A DNA stretch of 64,000 nucleotides. It comes from Cryptomeria japonica (Eukaryota > Streptophyta > Pinopsida > Cupressales > Cupressaceae). The translations under genes were made by a program, and so were the position numbers. The DNA lies in assembly GCF_030272615.1 (NCBI RefSeq), contig NC_081408.1:198366841-198430840 (forward strand), read 5' to 3'. The notes under the pieces were generated by a model. That model was not told the origin of the DNA. It saw nothing but the letters and a program-made list of their open reading frames with translations, and searched no databases. This document shows, one piece after another, positions 49,888-63,182 of this stretch. Each line of letters starts with the position of its first letter. The first letter of the stretch is position 1.

Positions 49888-52800
49888 CTAGAATATATCT
49901 GCCAAAACCAAATTAAGACTCTGCATGAATTTGTTGCTATCATTCAAGGTTGCTTCAGTCTGTTGGATCGTGTTGGTGAGATGATGCATGTGCTCTTTCG
50001 GTGATCTTTCTCCTTGAAGTAATGCCTTAGAGATTTCATTTCTGAGAGAGCTTAGATTGTCCAACTTAGGACCAAGTTTGTACTTAAGTTCTCTGGCATT
50101 AGCCTTAATCCTTGCCTTCTCTTTCTCAAATTTCTCCAATTTCTCCTCAAAATCTACTATTTCCTACTCAATAACTGATATAGGTTCAGATGAACCAATT
50201 ATGTTATCAGTTATGTCATCTATTTCTTTATATACTTTGTTGATCTCCTTTTCTATATCCTTTGTCAAAAGATGTGGTTTGCATGTTTCTCTGTACAGCT
50301 CTTTGTATTCCAAAATTGTAGTGTTTAGTGTCAGTAATAGTGTATTCATGTGTTATGTACACTTCTTTATTGTGTCCTCAAAGAATTTATCCTTCTCCTT
50401 TTCAAATTTCTCTTTGAAGGTGTCCTCATTCACCTTATCAACCATTATTACATTGTTAGCAATGAATTTGGACAAAGTATCCAATTTACCTAAAGAATCC
50501 TTTACATGATCTATGTTACATTTTGGTGCAATAAATTTAAGAATTGGTATGGTGTCATCAATTGCCTTGTAGGCCAATGCATTATAGTCTGTTATCTTCT
50601 TGATTGAATCCAAGAGTACCTTTGTTACATTAGTAGGTTTGAATTCACTTGATGAAGTGCCTGATGTATGACCTACTACCTTAATTACCTTTGTGCTTCC
50701 AACATTTGTAACCATTTTGCTTGTGTTATCCTCTGGTGGATCAGTCTGATTTTGTTTTCAACCAGTAAAGGTTTGTCTGATTGTTTAGGTGTCTCAGTGA
50801 TTGTCGGTTTCTCTGCTTCAATATGTACCTCTGCCTCTGTAGGTTTCTCTGTATGCTCAACTGTTGGTATCTCAGTCTCAGTAGGTTTCTCTGTGCCAGC
50901 ATCTATACCTTCAGTATTCTTCCCAGTATCTAATGGTTGCTCTGTTGGGATCTCAACCTTAATAGTCTCTATCGGTTTTTCAACAATGTTGCCACTGTCA
51001 ACATTATCATCGTTAACCTCTGTAGCATCCTTGTCCACAACAATATTCACTTCCTAAGTATCCACATTTATGGTGAATACTATTTCAGATTCAGAATTAG
51101 TGTCATCATGTGTGATACCTTCATTGTCAGTAACCGATGGATCAACAGTATGTACTGGTGCAGTATCCAAAGGTGGTGGCAAATTTTCAGTTATCTTGAT
51201 GTTTGGTATAACACCAACTTTACCTTTCCCTTTGTCCTTATCCTTTTGATACACCTTGAATGTTTTCTTTGGCCGGTTCATTTCCTCTTGTTTTTCTTTT
51301 TAGACAAAAAAGATATCCTATTTATCAGTAGTCTCCTCTGCAATCTCCTTTACTCTACCTTCCATCAAACTTACTTGTCGGTGACCACTAGCAAAAATGG
51401 ATCTGTTAGCCTCACAAATCAGGTCATCAATTTCCTCTTTTTAGTTAGTTGAAGGTACAGCTAGAAGTTTTTCAACTTTTAGTTTCTTATCCAATTCCAT
51501 CACTGCAATCCTCTTTGCATCCAATCTTCTATATAGTTCATTGGGCAAATCATCCACTACTTCAATTAAAAATTTCTTGTATATATCTAGATGTAAAATT
51601 ATATTATTTTCAATGCTTTCCTTGTCTGAATCTTTGAATGTGTTATACAATTTACTCACATTAGCCAAATTACCATCATTAGTTATTTCATTTAGCAAAT
51701 TATCTAATGAGGGTATGACTGGTTTCTGTTTCTTCTTGGGAGTTAGTTTCTTAGCCGCTTGCCTTACTACCTGTTGTTTCCTCCTTAAAGTCCTTGTTAT
51801 TTTGGGTGAAGGAGAGGGTACCTATTAAGGTTTTCTCTTCCTCTCAACTCTTTTGAATTCAACTGGTATCTCACTGTCAAAAGATGTCCCAATCGGTGAA
51901 ATGTGTGCCTCTGGTTGTAGTCCTTCTAGTTCACTAGTCATTATCCCAGTAAAGTTCATAACATTTTATTTGATTTCCTTAACCTTCTTTGATGTATCCC
52001 TAATATACTTTTCTCTTTTCTTCCTTTGCATCATTGTTTTCACACCACTCTCAATAGTTTCAGCACTACCAAAAACGTGTTCTATTTTAACAAGGCTTTT
52101 GCATATGTCTCAATAATGTTGAGATCTACCTCATAGCCCATTTTAGTTACCCATATAGTCCTAGGAAGTACAACTTCCATCCATGTCTCATCATTTTTTA
52201 TTACAAAACAAATTTCTTTGTCATATTTGTCCACTACACTCTACGGTAGTCTTTCTCTAGTTTTCATTTTGGCTTGAAAAGCTTTAAAGTATTTAGTTAT
52301 ATTATTGTCTTTTGTAGTTCCCATGCCGATGAAAGCTTCCTGTAATTGTTTTCCTACTGGTATGTCATATCCAAAGTCTTTTGGTCCTATACCAGGAATT
52401 TCCTTAGTGAAATACAACATTAAGCATACTAAAAGATTACCAAAGTGAAATGTCCCTTTCTTATCTCCTTTAACCTTTTTCAAATTATCAATGAGTTCAT
52501 CTTTCATAAGCACTATTAATGCAAAGATAGAAACTGAATTAAGTTTGTTTGCATGTGTAGTCTTGTAACCAAGTATCATACTTATGAATCTCACATTGAT
52601 GTCTTTGATTTCATTCGCTCTTAGTGATCTACTGTCTGTTGTTGCTCCAGTTAGGGTCATTACTTTGTTGTTAGGAACTTTCTTTGTTTTGTCTGGTCTG
52701 CTGTCAGTTGAGGGTAAACCAGTTACTACCCTAATTGCTTGCTGGGTAAATTTGTAGACAGAATCCAACCATAGAAATTCTCCATGTTCTCTACTTAGGA

Positions 52801-53143
52801 CAATTCTCACTACTTCTTCTGGAAATTCAGGGATATTCAATATCTCAAAGAAACCTAAAGTCTCCACAATCTTGTGTTCAGGTTTGCCAGTGCCATTTTC
52901 ATCACAAATTACAGTTCTAAACATTTTCAACAATTCCTCAGAACCTAATTCTTCAATGTTGCAATGAATATAAATCCTAGGGTCTTCAGCATAAGCTACA
53001 GCTTCAGGAAATTTTGAAAAAGCACCTATGGAATCATCTTGCTTAGCTACTTTGGGAATTATCTTAAACACGGGCCTAGGGCGTTTTATGTTTTCCATGA
53101 TAGTAGGGTTTGCAATAAATTCAGGAGCAGAAGAAGAAGCCAT
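49888..53143 (-). pseudogene. Element E ORF2: long non-pol protein of unknown function
   Basis: Minus strand, ATG at 53143 (MASSSAPEFIANP) to about 49888, some 1,085 codons including stops. The first 300 codons (to TAG 52241) are fully open: VVETLGFFEI-like helical sequence, FLWLDSVYKFTQQAIRVVTG, LTGATTDSRSLRANEIKDIN, ISMILGYKTTHANKL, FHFGNLLVCLMLY and FGYDIPVGKQL. I recall such sequence only from retroelement-associated hypothetical proteins of plants. After the stop the reading continues (VVDKYDKEICF … WMEVVLPRTIWVTK), changes frame twice, and becomes hydrophilic: Lys-rich, Thr/Glu-Pro repeats (KPTE, near 50800-50900) and coiled-coil-like stretches (EKFEKEKDKFFEDTIKK). No catalytic motif was recognised. 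Originally one ORF, now broken. Confidence 0.65.
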
Positions 53144-53446
53144 TTGAAAATTACCTTTAGCTACTTGACAATATCTAAATGCTTGAAAGAAATTGCTTCA
53201 CACCTTCGCCTTGAATGCCTTAGCTCTTTTTCACACTCTCTCCTGATTTGAATGCTCAGTGAATCAAAAATGAGGGAAATCCGATGATTTATAATGAATT
53301 TTCTCTCAACAACTGCATTGAATGCTTGATGGTTAAGTGAAAACTTAACACATCTTCCGGTAAAGAAGAAATCTATCTTCTCACCATCAACTGAGGGTAA
53401 TCTACATGATATTCAATTTGTTGCAATACCCCCAAAGGGTTACTTC
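53144..53446 (-). other. Spacer between ORF1 and ORF2 of element E
   Basis: About 300 bp with no open frame of interest. ORF2 would need internal initiation, reinitiation or a spliced RNA. No splice sites were identified with confidence. Confidence 0.4.
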
Positions 53447-54517
53447 TTAGTGGGATAAAGAATCTCTTGTCAGTGGAGTAATACTCTGTTCTACCGGTGA
53501 AGAAATAGTCTTATCAACATTCTGATCTGTCTTCCTAATCCATTGTTTTGAAAATTCTTGCTTTACCTCATCTACCTTTTCTTTGCCTTTCAAACTGGAT
53601 CCTTTATTTTTTTTTGGTGAAGTCTTACTTCTACAAAATTTTGCAATATGTCCAACTTTTCCATATCCTATGCTGGTTTGTGTTCTGCATTGATTAAATA
53701 AGTGTCCATATCTTCCACAAACATAACATTTCACATTCATTTTGCAGTTTTCTGAATTATGACCAGCTTTGTTGCATTTGGAACATTGATCGGTGGGTGC
53801 ATTAATGTTCTGATTGTTTCTAAATCTGCATTGATTTGCTTTATGACCATATTTGTTACAATTGAAACATTTGCCATTAAAATTGTAAGCATTAGGTTGT
53901 CTTACCAGTTTGTTGTGATCATGATTGTTTGCAGTACCGGAACTTTCTCCAACTTCAAATCCAAGTCCATTAGTATCTCCATTTGGTTTCTGACTTTTCA
54001 GCATATCATCAAGTTCTTCTAAACTTTTCCTGAATTTCTCTTTGTGTTGATTTGTAGTAACCAACTCATTTTCTAGAATTCCCTTTTGTCTCATAAGTTC
54101 AGTTTTATCATGTTGCATGTGAATCAGATCTGTCTTCAACATATTATTTTCATGTCAGAGTTTTAGATTTTCATTTTTAGCATCATTGAGTCTCCTAGTC
54201 AAGTCATCTTCATTCTTCTTTCTGTCTTCAATGTCTTTACAAAACCTTATAGTCATATCTTGCATTTCATTCTTCATAGTACTATTTTCTTGTCTCAACT
54301 TGTTCACAAGTTCATTAAGAGTTTCCTTTTCATCATTATCATTCTGCATCTTCCCATGAAGTTATTTTCTTTTATTTCAAGCTATAATAAGATTCTCCTG
54401 AAGTCTTTGAATGAATTCCTGTGCAGTCCTCAAATCATCTTCAAGTTTGATATTCTTCAACTTCTCTGCATCATAATCTACAAGAGCTCCTTCCAATTGT
54501 TTTATTAAGTTCTCCAT
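53447..54517 (-). pseudogene. Element E ORF1: coiled-coil gag-like protein with zinc knuckles
   Basis: Minus strand, ATG at 54517 (MENLIKQLEGALVDY), about 356 codons in a single frame with three internal stops (TGA and TAA near 54370, TGA near 54153). The N-terminal two thirds are Lys/Glu/Asn-rich and helical, typical of a coiled coil. Then come CCHC knuckles CFNCNKYGHKANQC, CSKCNKAGHNSENC and CYVCGRYGHLFNQC, and a fourth that has lost its first Cys pair (YGKVGHIAKFC). This is the nucleocapsid signature. The usual Copia capsid (UBN2) domain is not visible upstream, so it is a reduced or replaced gag. Confidence 0.8.
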
Positions 54518-54573
54518 CTGTGCGAGTGTCAGAATCTTCCTCAAGCTGTTAGGATTTTGAAAATAGAGGACCA

Positions 54574-54588
54574 GGTGCTGCTACCAAT
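54574..54588 (-). promoter_or_regulatory. Primer-binding site of element E
   Basis: On the minus strand, directly after the LTR: ATTGGTAGCAGCACC. It resembles the initiator-tRNA-Met site TGGTATCAGAGC common in Copia elements, with changes. Confidence 0.6.
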
Positions 54589-55402
54589 TATTAGGATTAA
54601 TGATAGTCCCAAAGATACTGAGAGGGGGTCGGGGGGTGAATCAGTATCTAACCAGTTAGCAGAATATTTAAACTTATTAAGAACTTTGCATCCCAAAACA
54701 GTGTACCGATAAATAAGAATTAATACAGTAAACAGGAACAATAAAGACAACATAGAAAACACACCATAACACAAGATGTTTAACGAGGAAATCTGGTGTG
54801 GGAAAAACCTTGGTGGGATTTGTGACCCTCAATATTCACTCACTGGCCAATGAATAAATATTACTTACAATAAGGGGCCTGCACATGCAGGAAGGCCAAC
54901 TGCCTAGAGTTCACTGCCCAATAAGAGTCACATTGACTACAAAAGTGGATTATGAAATCCAATACAATGTATTGCTTCAAAATAGCATCAACTATGCCAG
55001 GTTCAGTACCGGTTTAAGCTCATTCCATTACCAAAACCTTTGTTGTCAACTTTATCATCTTATACACAATTTTCATACATATATTCTCTCCATGCATACT
55101 ACCTTACTACTCAAAATGACCTATAAGATCTCATAGATATATATGAGTCTTTTACAATATTCTATGTCGGCTTTTCAAAAGATAATTACATTTAAATACA
55201 ATAAACAAAAGTTTATTCCTTGTCGGCTGGGGTGTCGGTATGCATTGTTGCCACTATCGGTGAAGTGTCTGCCAATGTATGTAGATGTCTATGTCGGTGC
55301 TAGTAACTATCGATGGCTTACCAAATGAGTGCCAGAAGGTTGCCAAATGGTTGCCATCAATGACAACACCAACTATTATCATAAGAGTGTAGAATGCCAA
55401 CA
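54589..55402 (-). repeat. 5' LTR of element E
   Basis: Plus strand TATTAGGATTAATG … GAATGCCAACA (the terminal TG is mutated to TA). Followed on the plus strand by target duplication CATTT at 55403. Confidence 0.93.
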
Positions 55403-55796
55403 CATTTAATGTGCATTTGATAAACTTTGAAGTTCTTTTAAATACTAGAAGCATGTAAAAAAATGATAACCTCCATTCTATCTGATAAACTTTGAAGTTC
55501 TTTTAAATAGTAGAAGCATGTAAAAAAATGATAACCTCCATTCTATCTATTGGGATAAATGTTTCCTCAAAATCCATGCCTTCAAATTTATCATAGCCTT
55601 TACACTAATCTGGCCCTATTGCAAATCATCTTTCCTGCTTCATTCAACTTATTTCTAAAGACCCACTTAGTGCCAATAACATTCTTGTCTTTGGGTCTTG
55701 GAACTAACTCCCATGTCTCATTTTTCTTAATTTGAGATAATTCTTCCTCCATATCATATTGCTAACATTTCTCCTTACTTTACTCTACATAACGGT
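55403..55796 (-). pseudogene. Copia RT N-terminal part, element D
   Basis: Minus strand from 55796: MEEELSQIKKNETWELVPRP, NVIGTKWVFRNKLNEAGK, then FEGMDFEETFIPIDRMEV and NFKVYQMHI, the standard start of Copia RT. It continues at 48717 across element E. A 64-bp segment (AAACTTTGAAGTTCTTTTAAATA … CCATTCTATCTG) is tandemly duplicated at 55427-55555. Stops include CQYDM preceded by TAG (Trp position). The upstream end at 55796 is cut by the TGTAACGCCCC repeat. Confidence 0.88.
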
Positions 55797-57540
55797 TGTA
55801 ACGCCCCACCAAGGAACCATAGAGGAATAACAACTATTAAACCAAAACACATAGAAAATATTTTTTTTTAAAGAAATATAATACATCAACCATATTTTAG
55901 CTCAATACAACACTAGTAAGTTTATTACATAACATAGCTGAATCATAATAGTGTTTGGCAGAAGACTTAATCACATCTCATAACAATCCTCTATGGATTC
56001 CCTAACTTCCCTACTAAGAAACACTTACTAACATCTATTAAACATCACTAAGTTAATCACGTGAAGATAACTTTATTCCATTACATTATTCCAAATCATA
56101 TAGACATCTTTAATAGGATATATTGACTTAACTTTTAATCAAATAAACTCGTAATAATTAACCATTAAACAATTAACTCATCATATAAAGGCCTGTGCTA
56201 AGTTTATTTTAAAGCACCAAATGAAAGATTCCTATGATAACATTTATTAAGAATAAGAACATACATATAATCCATGTGAGTGCATTCACTTACAAGTTAT
56301 CCATTGATACAAATGCATCTATCATAATATACCTATTATAATTATTTCCACATGGAGTATCCAATTACAAATATCCTTTTAATTACAAGTACAAATATAC
56401 AATTACATATTATTTTACATCACTTTTAGAAGATACATAACAAATACATTACAATGGTAGAGCAATATACATCTGAATGTGAAAACACTAGAATAAATGT
56501 AAGATCCATCTAGTCGCACATGAACATGAACTCCAAAACCCCAATGGATGGTAAACACTACCACCTAACCATGTGGAACCCAGAGGTCTATTCCCCAAGA
56601 TAGAGATAAACACAAGGCCCCAAACAAAATATCACTACACAAAATAAGAAAGTAAGAATAGAAACCAAAGAAACTACTAGAGTAAGAATAACAACCAAAA
56701 TAATCAAAGGATTCCACATAAAAGATAGCACAATAGGATACTAGGATACATGAAAGAGAGAGTTTCATTCCATAGCCTCAACACGGGTTATCCTAAAAAC
56801 CTCTCCAAACCCTAGCCCCCATTTGATGACTCATCCAAAATCATACAATCCTTTCACAAAGACAAGGTATTGCATGATCATGTTAGTTCCAAACATCTCT
56901 CCAGATGGACAGGCATCCTCAATACCATCCTCTATCTATATGAACACATGAGTCCATGAGTAGGGCATATACATTATCTTATTATTGTTTAAACCCAACC
57001 CAAAGTTTTATCAATGTTATCACTTATTAATTAACTCTCTTGTAGGTTATCCTAGTTGCCACTATAAGCCTCGACCCCCATAGAGAGCCTCTCCCCTTTA
57101 ATGCACCTAGATAACCTATTCCGTATGGCTCATAATAAACATCATGAATCATGTGATATACAAATAAAAACATCAATAATCCATATACACGAATACATTA
57201 TACAATCTACAAATATGACTTCCATACAAAGACCACTCACAAGGTCAAGTCCTAAAACTGAATCATAACTCAATTTTTCTTTTACACGCTAAATCAAAAA
57301 AGGGAATATGAACACCAATCCACCCAAATTAAATACAATTACATATGGAAATTTGAAATTGATAGGGTATATAGTCACGTATAGCCTCTAGAATAGACCG
57401 TGTAGTGACCCTCAATGATTCATACTCTATGATGGTTATGATAGATACTTGTGGAATCTTTTCATGTCTTGATACTTCTTGTTTCATTCTTTTCTCTTTC
57501 ATATTTTGAGATACTTCATACTGTGGATTCATTATCATTA
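55797..57540. repeat. LTR-like repeat beginning TGTAACGCCCC (copy 2)
   Basis: Starts TGTAACGCCCCACC exactly where Copia RT homology of element D stops, so it inserted there. The family is shared with 5330-6190 in opposite orientation (GGGTTCCACATGGTT block, here on the minus strand near 56563-56577). TGTAAC…CCC is a frequent plant LTR start. The right end is not located; a matching duplication of ACGGT (55792-55796) was not found nearby. No coding region. Confidence 0.55.
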
Positions 57541-58008
57541 CTATGATGATGTTGATTATATACTCTAGATTAATTATTGATGTTAGTTTTATGATGAGCT
57601 TCGTGATTATTCTTATTTAGGAGATTTGGTTCATGTTTTTTTCTCATGATGATTTATCTTGCACTAACTCTAATTCTTCTTCTATATTAGAGATGGATGA
57701 TGTTGATGTTATTGAGTAGGGTATATATTTGTTTCTATTGTGTGTTGAAGTGAAAGTTATGATATCATATCACTCATAAATGGGAAGGATGTAATGTTAC
57801 AATTCTCCTTCAGGTCTGATTGTGATGATTTGATGTATATATGTATATTTATTAGATGTTGGTGTTGTACATGAGTGAAGGTACTAGGTACTAACTCCAC
57901 CTAATACTATAGTTTTGAGTGTGTCTTTAATCTCAATATTAGTTGATCAAAGATGATACTAAGGCCCTATCACACCCAAACCCTAAACAATGCCCTGATT
58001 CTATATCT
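57541..58008. other. Gene-free stretch
   Basis: GATGATGTTGAT-type words and T-rich sequence; no supportable gene. It may be interior of the preceding repeat or of an older element. Confidence 0.4.
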
Positions 58009-58785
58009 TGTCGGAATGATCTGATACCGACAATAAACTGAGAGGGGGGGTGAAAAATTTTACTCACAAGTACAACAACTAATCCAATTATAAACCTTAT
58101 ACCGGAGCACAATACAATGAAAGATATATCATTAAACAACAACACACATAACACCAATATTTTGACATGGAAAACTCGGAAAGGGAAAAACCACGGTGGG
58201 AAACCCCACCCACAATCAGATGAATACTCTGCAGTAGTATTATGAATAATTACAATGGGGTTTGCACTTGCAGAAAGGACAATAGCCTAGAGCACACTTC
58301 TCATCACAAAGGGAAGTCTCACTGACTTACATAAACATCAGACTAAAATCCAAAAAGAAATGAACTGTGAAAGTAGCATCTACTAATGCTTGATATAGTT
58401 CCAGTTAAGCACTAATGTATGCTCTGCAATACAAATCCTTTCCAACCTTCACTTGAATGATATGACTTTATTCACACATAATCCTTCCTCTGATAATGCA
58501 GACATAACCATCCATCCCCTTGATATCCAAATTACATGAATAAGTCACCTATAAATACAAATCATCAATCTTATTGACAAGGTTGACTAAACCCTAAACC
58601 CATAAACCTATAATCACAAAAATTATATCAAATGATACCACTGAGCCAATATTATGATTTATATTAAATAGCATGGACCTAAATCAAGTATTCAAACAAT
58701 TATATCCACCAGAGATTCCACTAAGACCAAAATCCAACATGCTTCACCAATCGGTAGAAACCCTCAGTGAAATAACAGAAAGTTT
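58009..58785 (-). repeat. LTR A (truncated by a nested element)
   Basis: Plus strand begins TGTCGGAATGATCTGATACCGACAATAAACTGAGAGG. It contains the shared block GGGAAAAACCACGGTGGGAAACCCC (58183-58207), whose reverse complement GGTTTTTCCC is the conserved core of many Copia LTRs. Homology stops where LTR B starts at 58786. No internal region of A is visible. Confidence 0.65.
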
Positions 58786-61710
58786 TGTTAGACACAATGC
58801 ACCACTGAGAGGGGGGTGAATCAGTGGTTCTCAAACTTTTTCCTTAAACTATCCTATGTGAGCATACTGGTTACTAGATCTAACTCAGAATATACTTACC
58901 AGTCAGTGGGGAGACCAACACAAATGCAATCACACAATGGGACATCACATAACAACAGTATGTACGAGGAAAACCCAAGATGGGAAAAACCTCGATGAGC
59001 AATGCTGCTGGAGTCTATTGCTCCAATCCAACCTCACAATTAAAAATTTGTTACAATTTTTAGGGCACCAACCCAAGGAGCTACAACCCCTGATTTGAGG
59101 CACCAACCCAAGGAGCTACAACCCCTGATTTAGGGCACCAACCCAAGGAGCATCAACCCTTGATTTAGGGCACCAACCCCACACTAATTTATGGGCTACA
59201 ACCCAAAGGAGCTACAACCCCTGAACCGAGCTACAACTCATTGATCACAATAAACATTCAAATACAAAAGTAATATCTTGGTTACAAAAGAGTTTTGCAA
59301 CCTCTACACATAACTTCCTTTTGTCGGTGAGACACCTTCTGCTACATTGGTTCACTCTTCTGCTGCTCTCATCTGATGTTGCATTGCTGGTAAACACTAC
59401 CAGTTCACCTCTCCTCTGTTCTTCTCTACTCTTTACCGGTTCTATGTTTTCCTTCTCTGCAGCTTCCTTCACTTCTACTTGACCGGTATGGATACTACCA
59501 ATTCTACAATGCTACCGGTTGAACACTTAAACCCGGTTCTCCCTCTCACTCAATCTCTTCTCAAATACTCATTGATTACTTGACTGATTTTCTCTCATAT
59601 GCAAAAGTAACACTCAATCACTTCACAGTTGCACTATCTTCTTCTGTTGAGCAGCACTATCAATATCTTTGGCTTGCATATTTATTGCTTGGTTTTCCTG
59701 CCAAAAACCAATTCAAACTTAGGGCGGTTAGGGTGTCTTCTTCAACCTTGAGGCAACCCAAATTTAATTAGATCTTGACTGATCTGATCTCCCAGATAGC
59801 TAACTGTACATCTCCGCCATTAACGTGCCTTACAATACACATCTTCTAATCTTAGCAACCACAACCTCGTCTCTCGACTTGCCTCTATTAAAATTCCATT
59901 AATGTTTCTATTGTTTCCTTCTCAAGGTCATCTCACAATATGATTGTCTTGCTTAGATCCAGGTGCCACCAAATTTTTGATTTGTCTCTGTCCCTCATTC
60001 TTCCTCGAGCCACACTCTTCTGATCCAATCCACAAATCATGAGATCCATATTGAATGCACAATAGTAGAGACACCTATCTCTACACGACACTCCACCAAC
60101 CTCTACATGCTTGTCACTTCATCTCTTCATGGCATCCAAGTTTACCAACTGCCATCTTGGATTGGTGTGTCAGTTCAGGAATTACTGACCAAACACTCAA
60201 CCGGTTCTTCTCTTCTGTCGGTTTACTAACCCTGCTAGTTAAACCCTCAAACCAGTCTGTCATCAACCTTGCATTGTACTTCTCTTGCGATGGACTATTC
60301 AATCAGGCAACACTCTTGCTAACCTGTCTTATGCATATCTTCATCAGATGGGGAATCTGCTTCATCTGCACCTTGTCCATACTACCGGTGAACATTCATA
60401 CTGATAAAAATTCATGATGACACCATGTCATCAACCCTTAACAAACTCTATCTTCAATCAGACCATTTTCCTCTATCTGCATCTGCTCAACCTTGCCTTC
60501 TCTCTGATCAGCTCATACCACATCATAGCCGGTTTGTCAAAGTAACAAACACATCACTCTTCATCTGTACCAGCATCTCAACATGCCTTCTTAATCAGTC
60601 CAGTGCATATCCCTGATTTCATGCACTTGAGGCATTCCTTTGATTCACCATTAGATACGGTGTGAGCCTTCAAACACTTGCCTTTGCCTCTTCTTCCTTA
60701 TCTCACAAAATTATAATGCACATTATGCATAAAGGGATATAAGTTCCACTTATAGGTGGAGTAACACCCTATCTTCTTCATCCTGCAATGCACTCATGTG
60801 ACTTCCCTGTTTGTACAACACATCTTCAAACAAGCACATGTGATTCGATGTGGGCACATTCACTATCAATCATTACTTCTCATGATGACTACATTTTCAT
60901 CCGGTGGGAATCATGTTGTTCTGCAACCTCACATCATACCTGTGACCTATTCATTCTTCTCCTCCAGTGTTGATGTGATTTAGGTAATATTCTGCCTCTT
61001 CATCACAAACAACATCCAAGCACCTTGCTCATCCTTCTTGTAAATTGTTCATGACCTTTGCAGGCCGACAACCACTCACTTGGTTGATCTGACTTCTCCA
61101 TGTCAACACATCACTTACCAATTGACATCCTTTCCTTACCGATGATCTGTAGCACAAGGTGATATCAAGGATATATCATCTTGTACTCATGCATGACAAT
61201 CTTGCACATACATCTCTCATATCGGTAGTCATCCCATACCAGTTGACATCAATGACAACACAATGCCAATAATTTTTAACCGGATCCAAATAGGACCATC
61301 ATAACAACACACCATCCAATGCAAAGTAACCAAATAATCGGAACATGATCAAGAAACACCTTCAACATGATAGAAATTGATTCCATAAGCCGTACACAAA
61401 ATCCACTGACCAACTGACCAAATATTGCATACTGATAAATCTAACCAGGATAGTAGAGGCAAACTGATAAAGCCAGAAACTAGTCGGTATCGATAAATAC
61501 CAAAATAAATAACAACCAAAGCACCAAATCATGAATCAACAAAATATAGAAAGCATATAACCAACTAGAATCAACATCCAAAACCGAATCCAAAGATCTT
61601 ATCATACCGGATGAGAATCAGAACCAAAACCAAGATGATCACCAAGACTAACCGGGATACAGTATTGACATCAATGATAACACTTAACCAAATCCAACAT
61701 ATTGACAACA
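58786..61710 (-). repeat. LTR B, long 3' LTR of a minus-strand Copia element
   Basis: Plus strand TGTTAGACACAATGCACCACTGAGAGG … ATTGACAACA, next to the polypurine tract ATCTCCCCCTTTGGCATTGATGGCA (61711). Carries GAGGAAAACCCAAGATGGGAAAAACC (58968). About 2.9 kb, like LTR D. At 59063-59230 four to five units of GGGCACCAACCCAAGGAGCTACAACCCCTGATTTA lie in tandem. The motif ACCGGT/CCGGTT is frequent. A further LTR end-like segment (TTGACATCAATGACAACACAATGCC, 61243) hints that another LTR might be nested inside. Confidence 0.55.
59063..59230. repeat. 33-bp tandem repeat in LTR B
   Basis: Units of GGCACCAACCCAAGGAGCTACAACCCCTGATTT, the last ones degenerate. Spacing is irregular and the repeats abut without unique spacers. 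Confidence 0.8.
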
Positions 61711-61782
61711 ATCTCCCCCTTTGGCATTGATGGCAACATTGAATGTGAAAAACATCCAAGTGCCAAGGAATGCCTGATAATA
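61711..61782 (-). other. Polypurine tract and 70 bp of internal sequence of element B
   Basis: The plus strand reads ATCTCCCCCTTTGGCATTGATGG, then ~50 bp of interior before LTR C interrupts it. The rest of element B would lie right of the window. Confidence 0.6.
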
Positions 61783-63166
61783 TGATGAAACTATAAGGAT
61801 CTGGTCAACTACTGAGAGGGGGGGGGGTGAATCAGTAGATAGAAAATAAACTAAACTTTCACCAAACAAAATTTTAACTCAAAATCCAATCACTAAACTA
61901 ATCGGTTTAGTCATTGTAACAAAAACTGCAACTACACTATCAAACTTTACCGGTTGACCAAAAACATCACTAATACAATGTAACAGATCTAAAACTCAAA
62001 TACCATTTAACCAAAACATTAAACCACTTCACTAATATCAGTAATAGCACATTTCAAATCATTTCTGGTCATCTAAACATATCTAAGTGGATTTACCAGT
62101 CATTCATATCAACCATATCAAAAACACATCCACAGATTCATTCACCACTTGACACAATGATTTTTCACATGGAAACCCAAATGGGAAAAAGCACGGTGGG
62201 GATGAATACCCACAAGTATCATGAACTCTTCTGAAGTTCACCTTGTTAGGAGCCAAGCCTTGTTAGAAGCTTATACAATAATGTCCTGTTAAGAACAAAT
62301 CTGGTTAAGGATCACCTGGTTAAGGGATTGACTACAATACCTTGTTAAAAGAAATACCCTATTAAAGGTAACCTCAGTGGAGGATTTCAAATCCAAGCTA
62401 ATGGATCACCTAGTTAGAGGATTTCAACAACAAACCTATTAAAGCTTACCCGGTTAAGGGATTTAACTATTGTAATGGTTAGAGAACAACAGGTTTTTTG
62501 TTGATCTGGTAATAGCACTTCCTTGCTTAATTAGATACCTTTCTGCTTCTATCTACCTTCACAACATTCTGCAGACACACCTTCTGGTTCAACAACAATC
62601 ACACTTAACCAAATTTTCCAACACAAAATTGAAACAAATCATCGACCTTATAAGAAAATACAATAGGTCGGTAACACAACACAAAACCTACAAATCTCAT
62701 AGAGATTACAAACATATCGATTCAATCTTGACCATTAGATTACACAACAATCAACTACACGTTATTCTAGATAACTTCAATCGCTCTTGGATCACCGCAG
62801 ATTGGATCTTGTAGCTCATCATGCATTTTTCATTTTATGCTATGCATTTGATAATTCCCAAGATAAATGGTTATCTCTATATGCCAGATCCACTTCAAAA
62901 CTCATCACATGCAACATGTATACGTGGCATCTTCATCTCCGATCATCATTCGGTCATAGATCATCACAACTGATTCTCCAAGTTCCATCGGTTAGGGTTC
63001 TTCTTATCAACTAGTTAGGGTTATCGATTGATCTCTCCACTTCAATAATAATATCAGTTTCTTTCACTTCTTTACTACCAGTTGCTTTACTGCATCATTA
63101 TCGATTACAATTGACATCAATGACAACACTATACTTCATCAATGCAATCTTCATGCAATAACAACA
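61783..63166 (-). repeat. LTR C, 3' LTR of a minus-strand Copia element
   Basis: The right edge is clear (…GCAATAACAACA before TTCTCCCCCTTTGGC). The left edge is about 61783 (TGATGAAACTATAAGG, 30 bp before CTGAGAGGGGGGG). It contains GGAAACCCAAATGGGAAAAAGCACGGTGGGG (62170) and, at 62235-62465, many variants of CCTGGTTAAGGGATT / CCTTGTTAAAAG, a loose tandem family. It leads into the Copia RNase H frame at 63501. Confidence 0.65.
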
Positions 63167-63182
63167 TTCTCCCCCTTTGGCA
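63167..63182 (-). promoter_or_regulatory. Polypurine tract of element C
   Basis: Plus strand TTCTCCCCCTTTGGCA, beside the CA end of LTR C. Confidence 0.7.

Noticed and set aside
50057-51057. Plus-strand Ser/Val-rich ORFs
   Set aside because: Antisense shadows of the Thr/Glu/Lys-rich ORF2 of element E.
60055-60417. 120-codon ORF in LTR B
   Set aside because: CT-rich LTR sequence without recognisable protein content.
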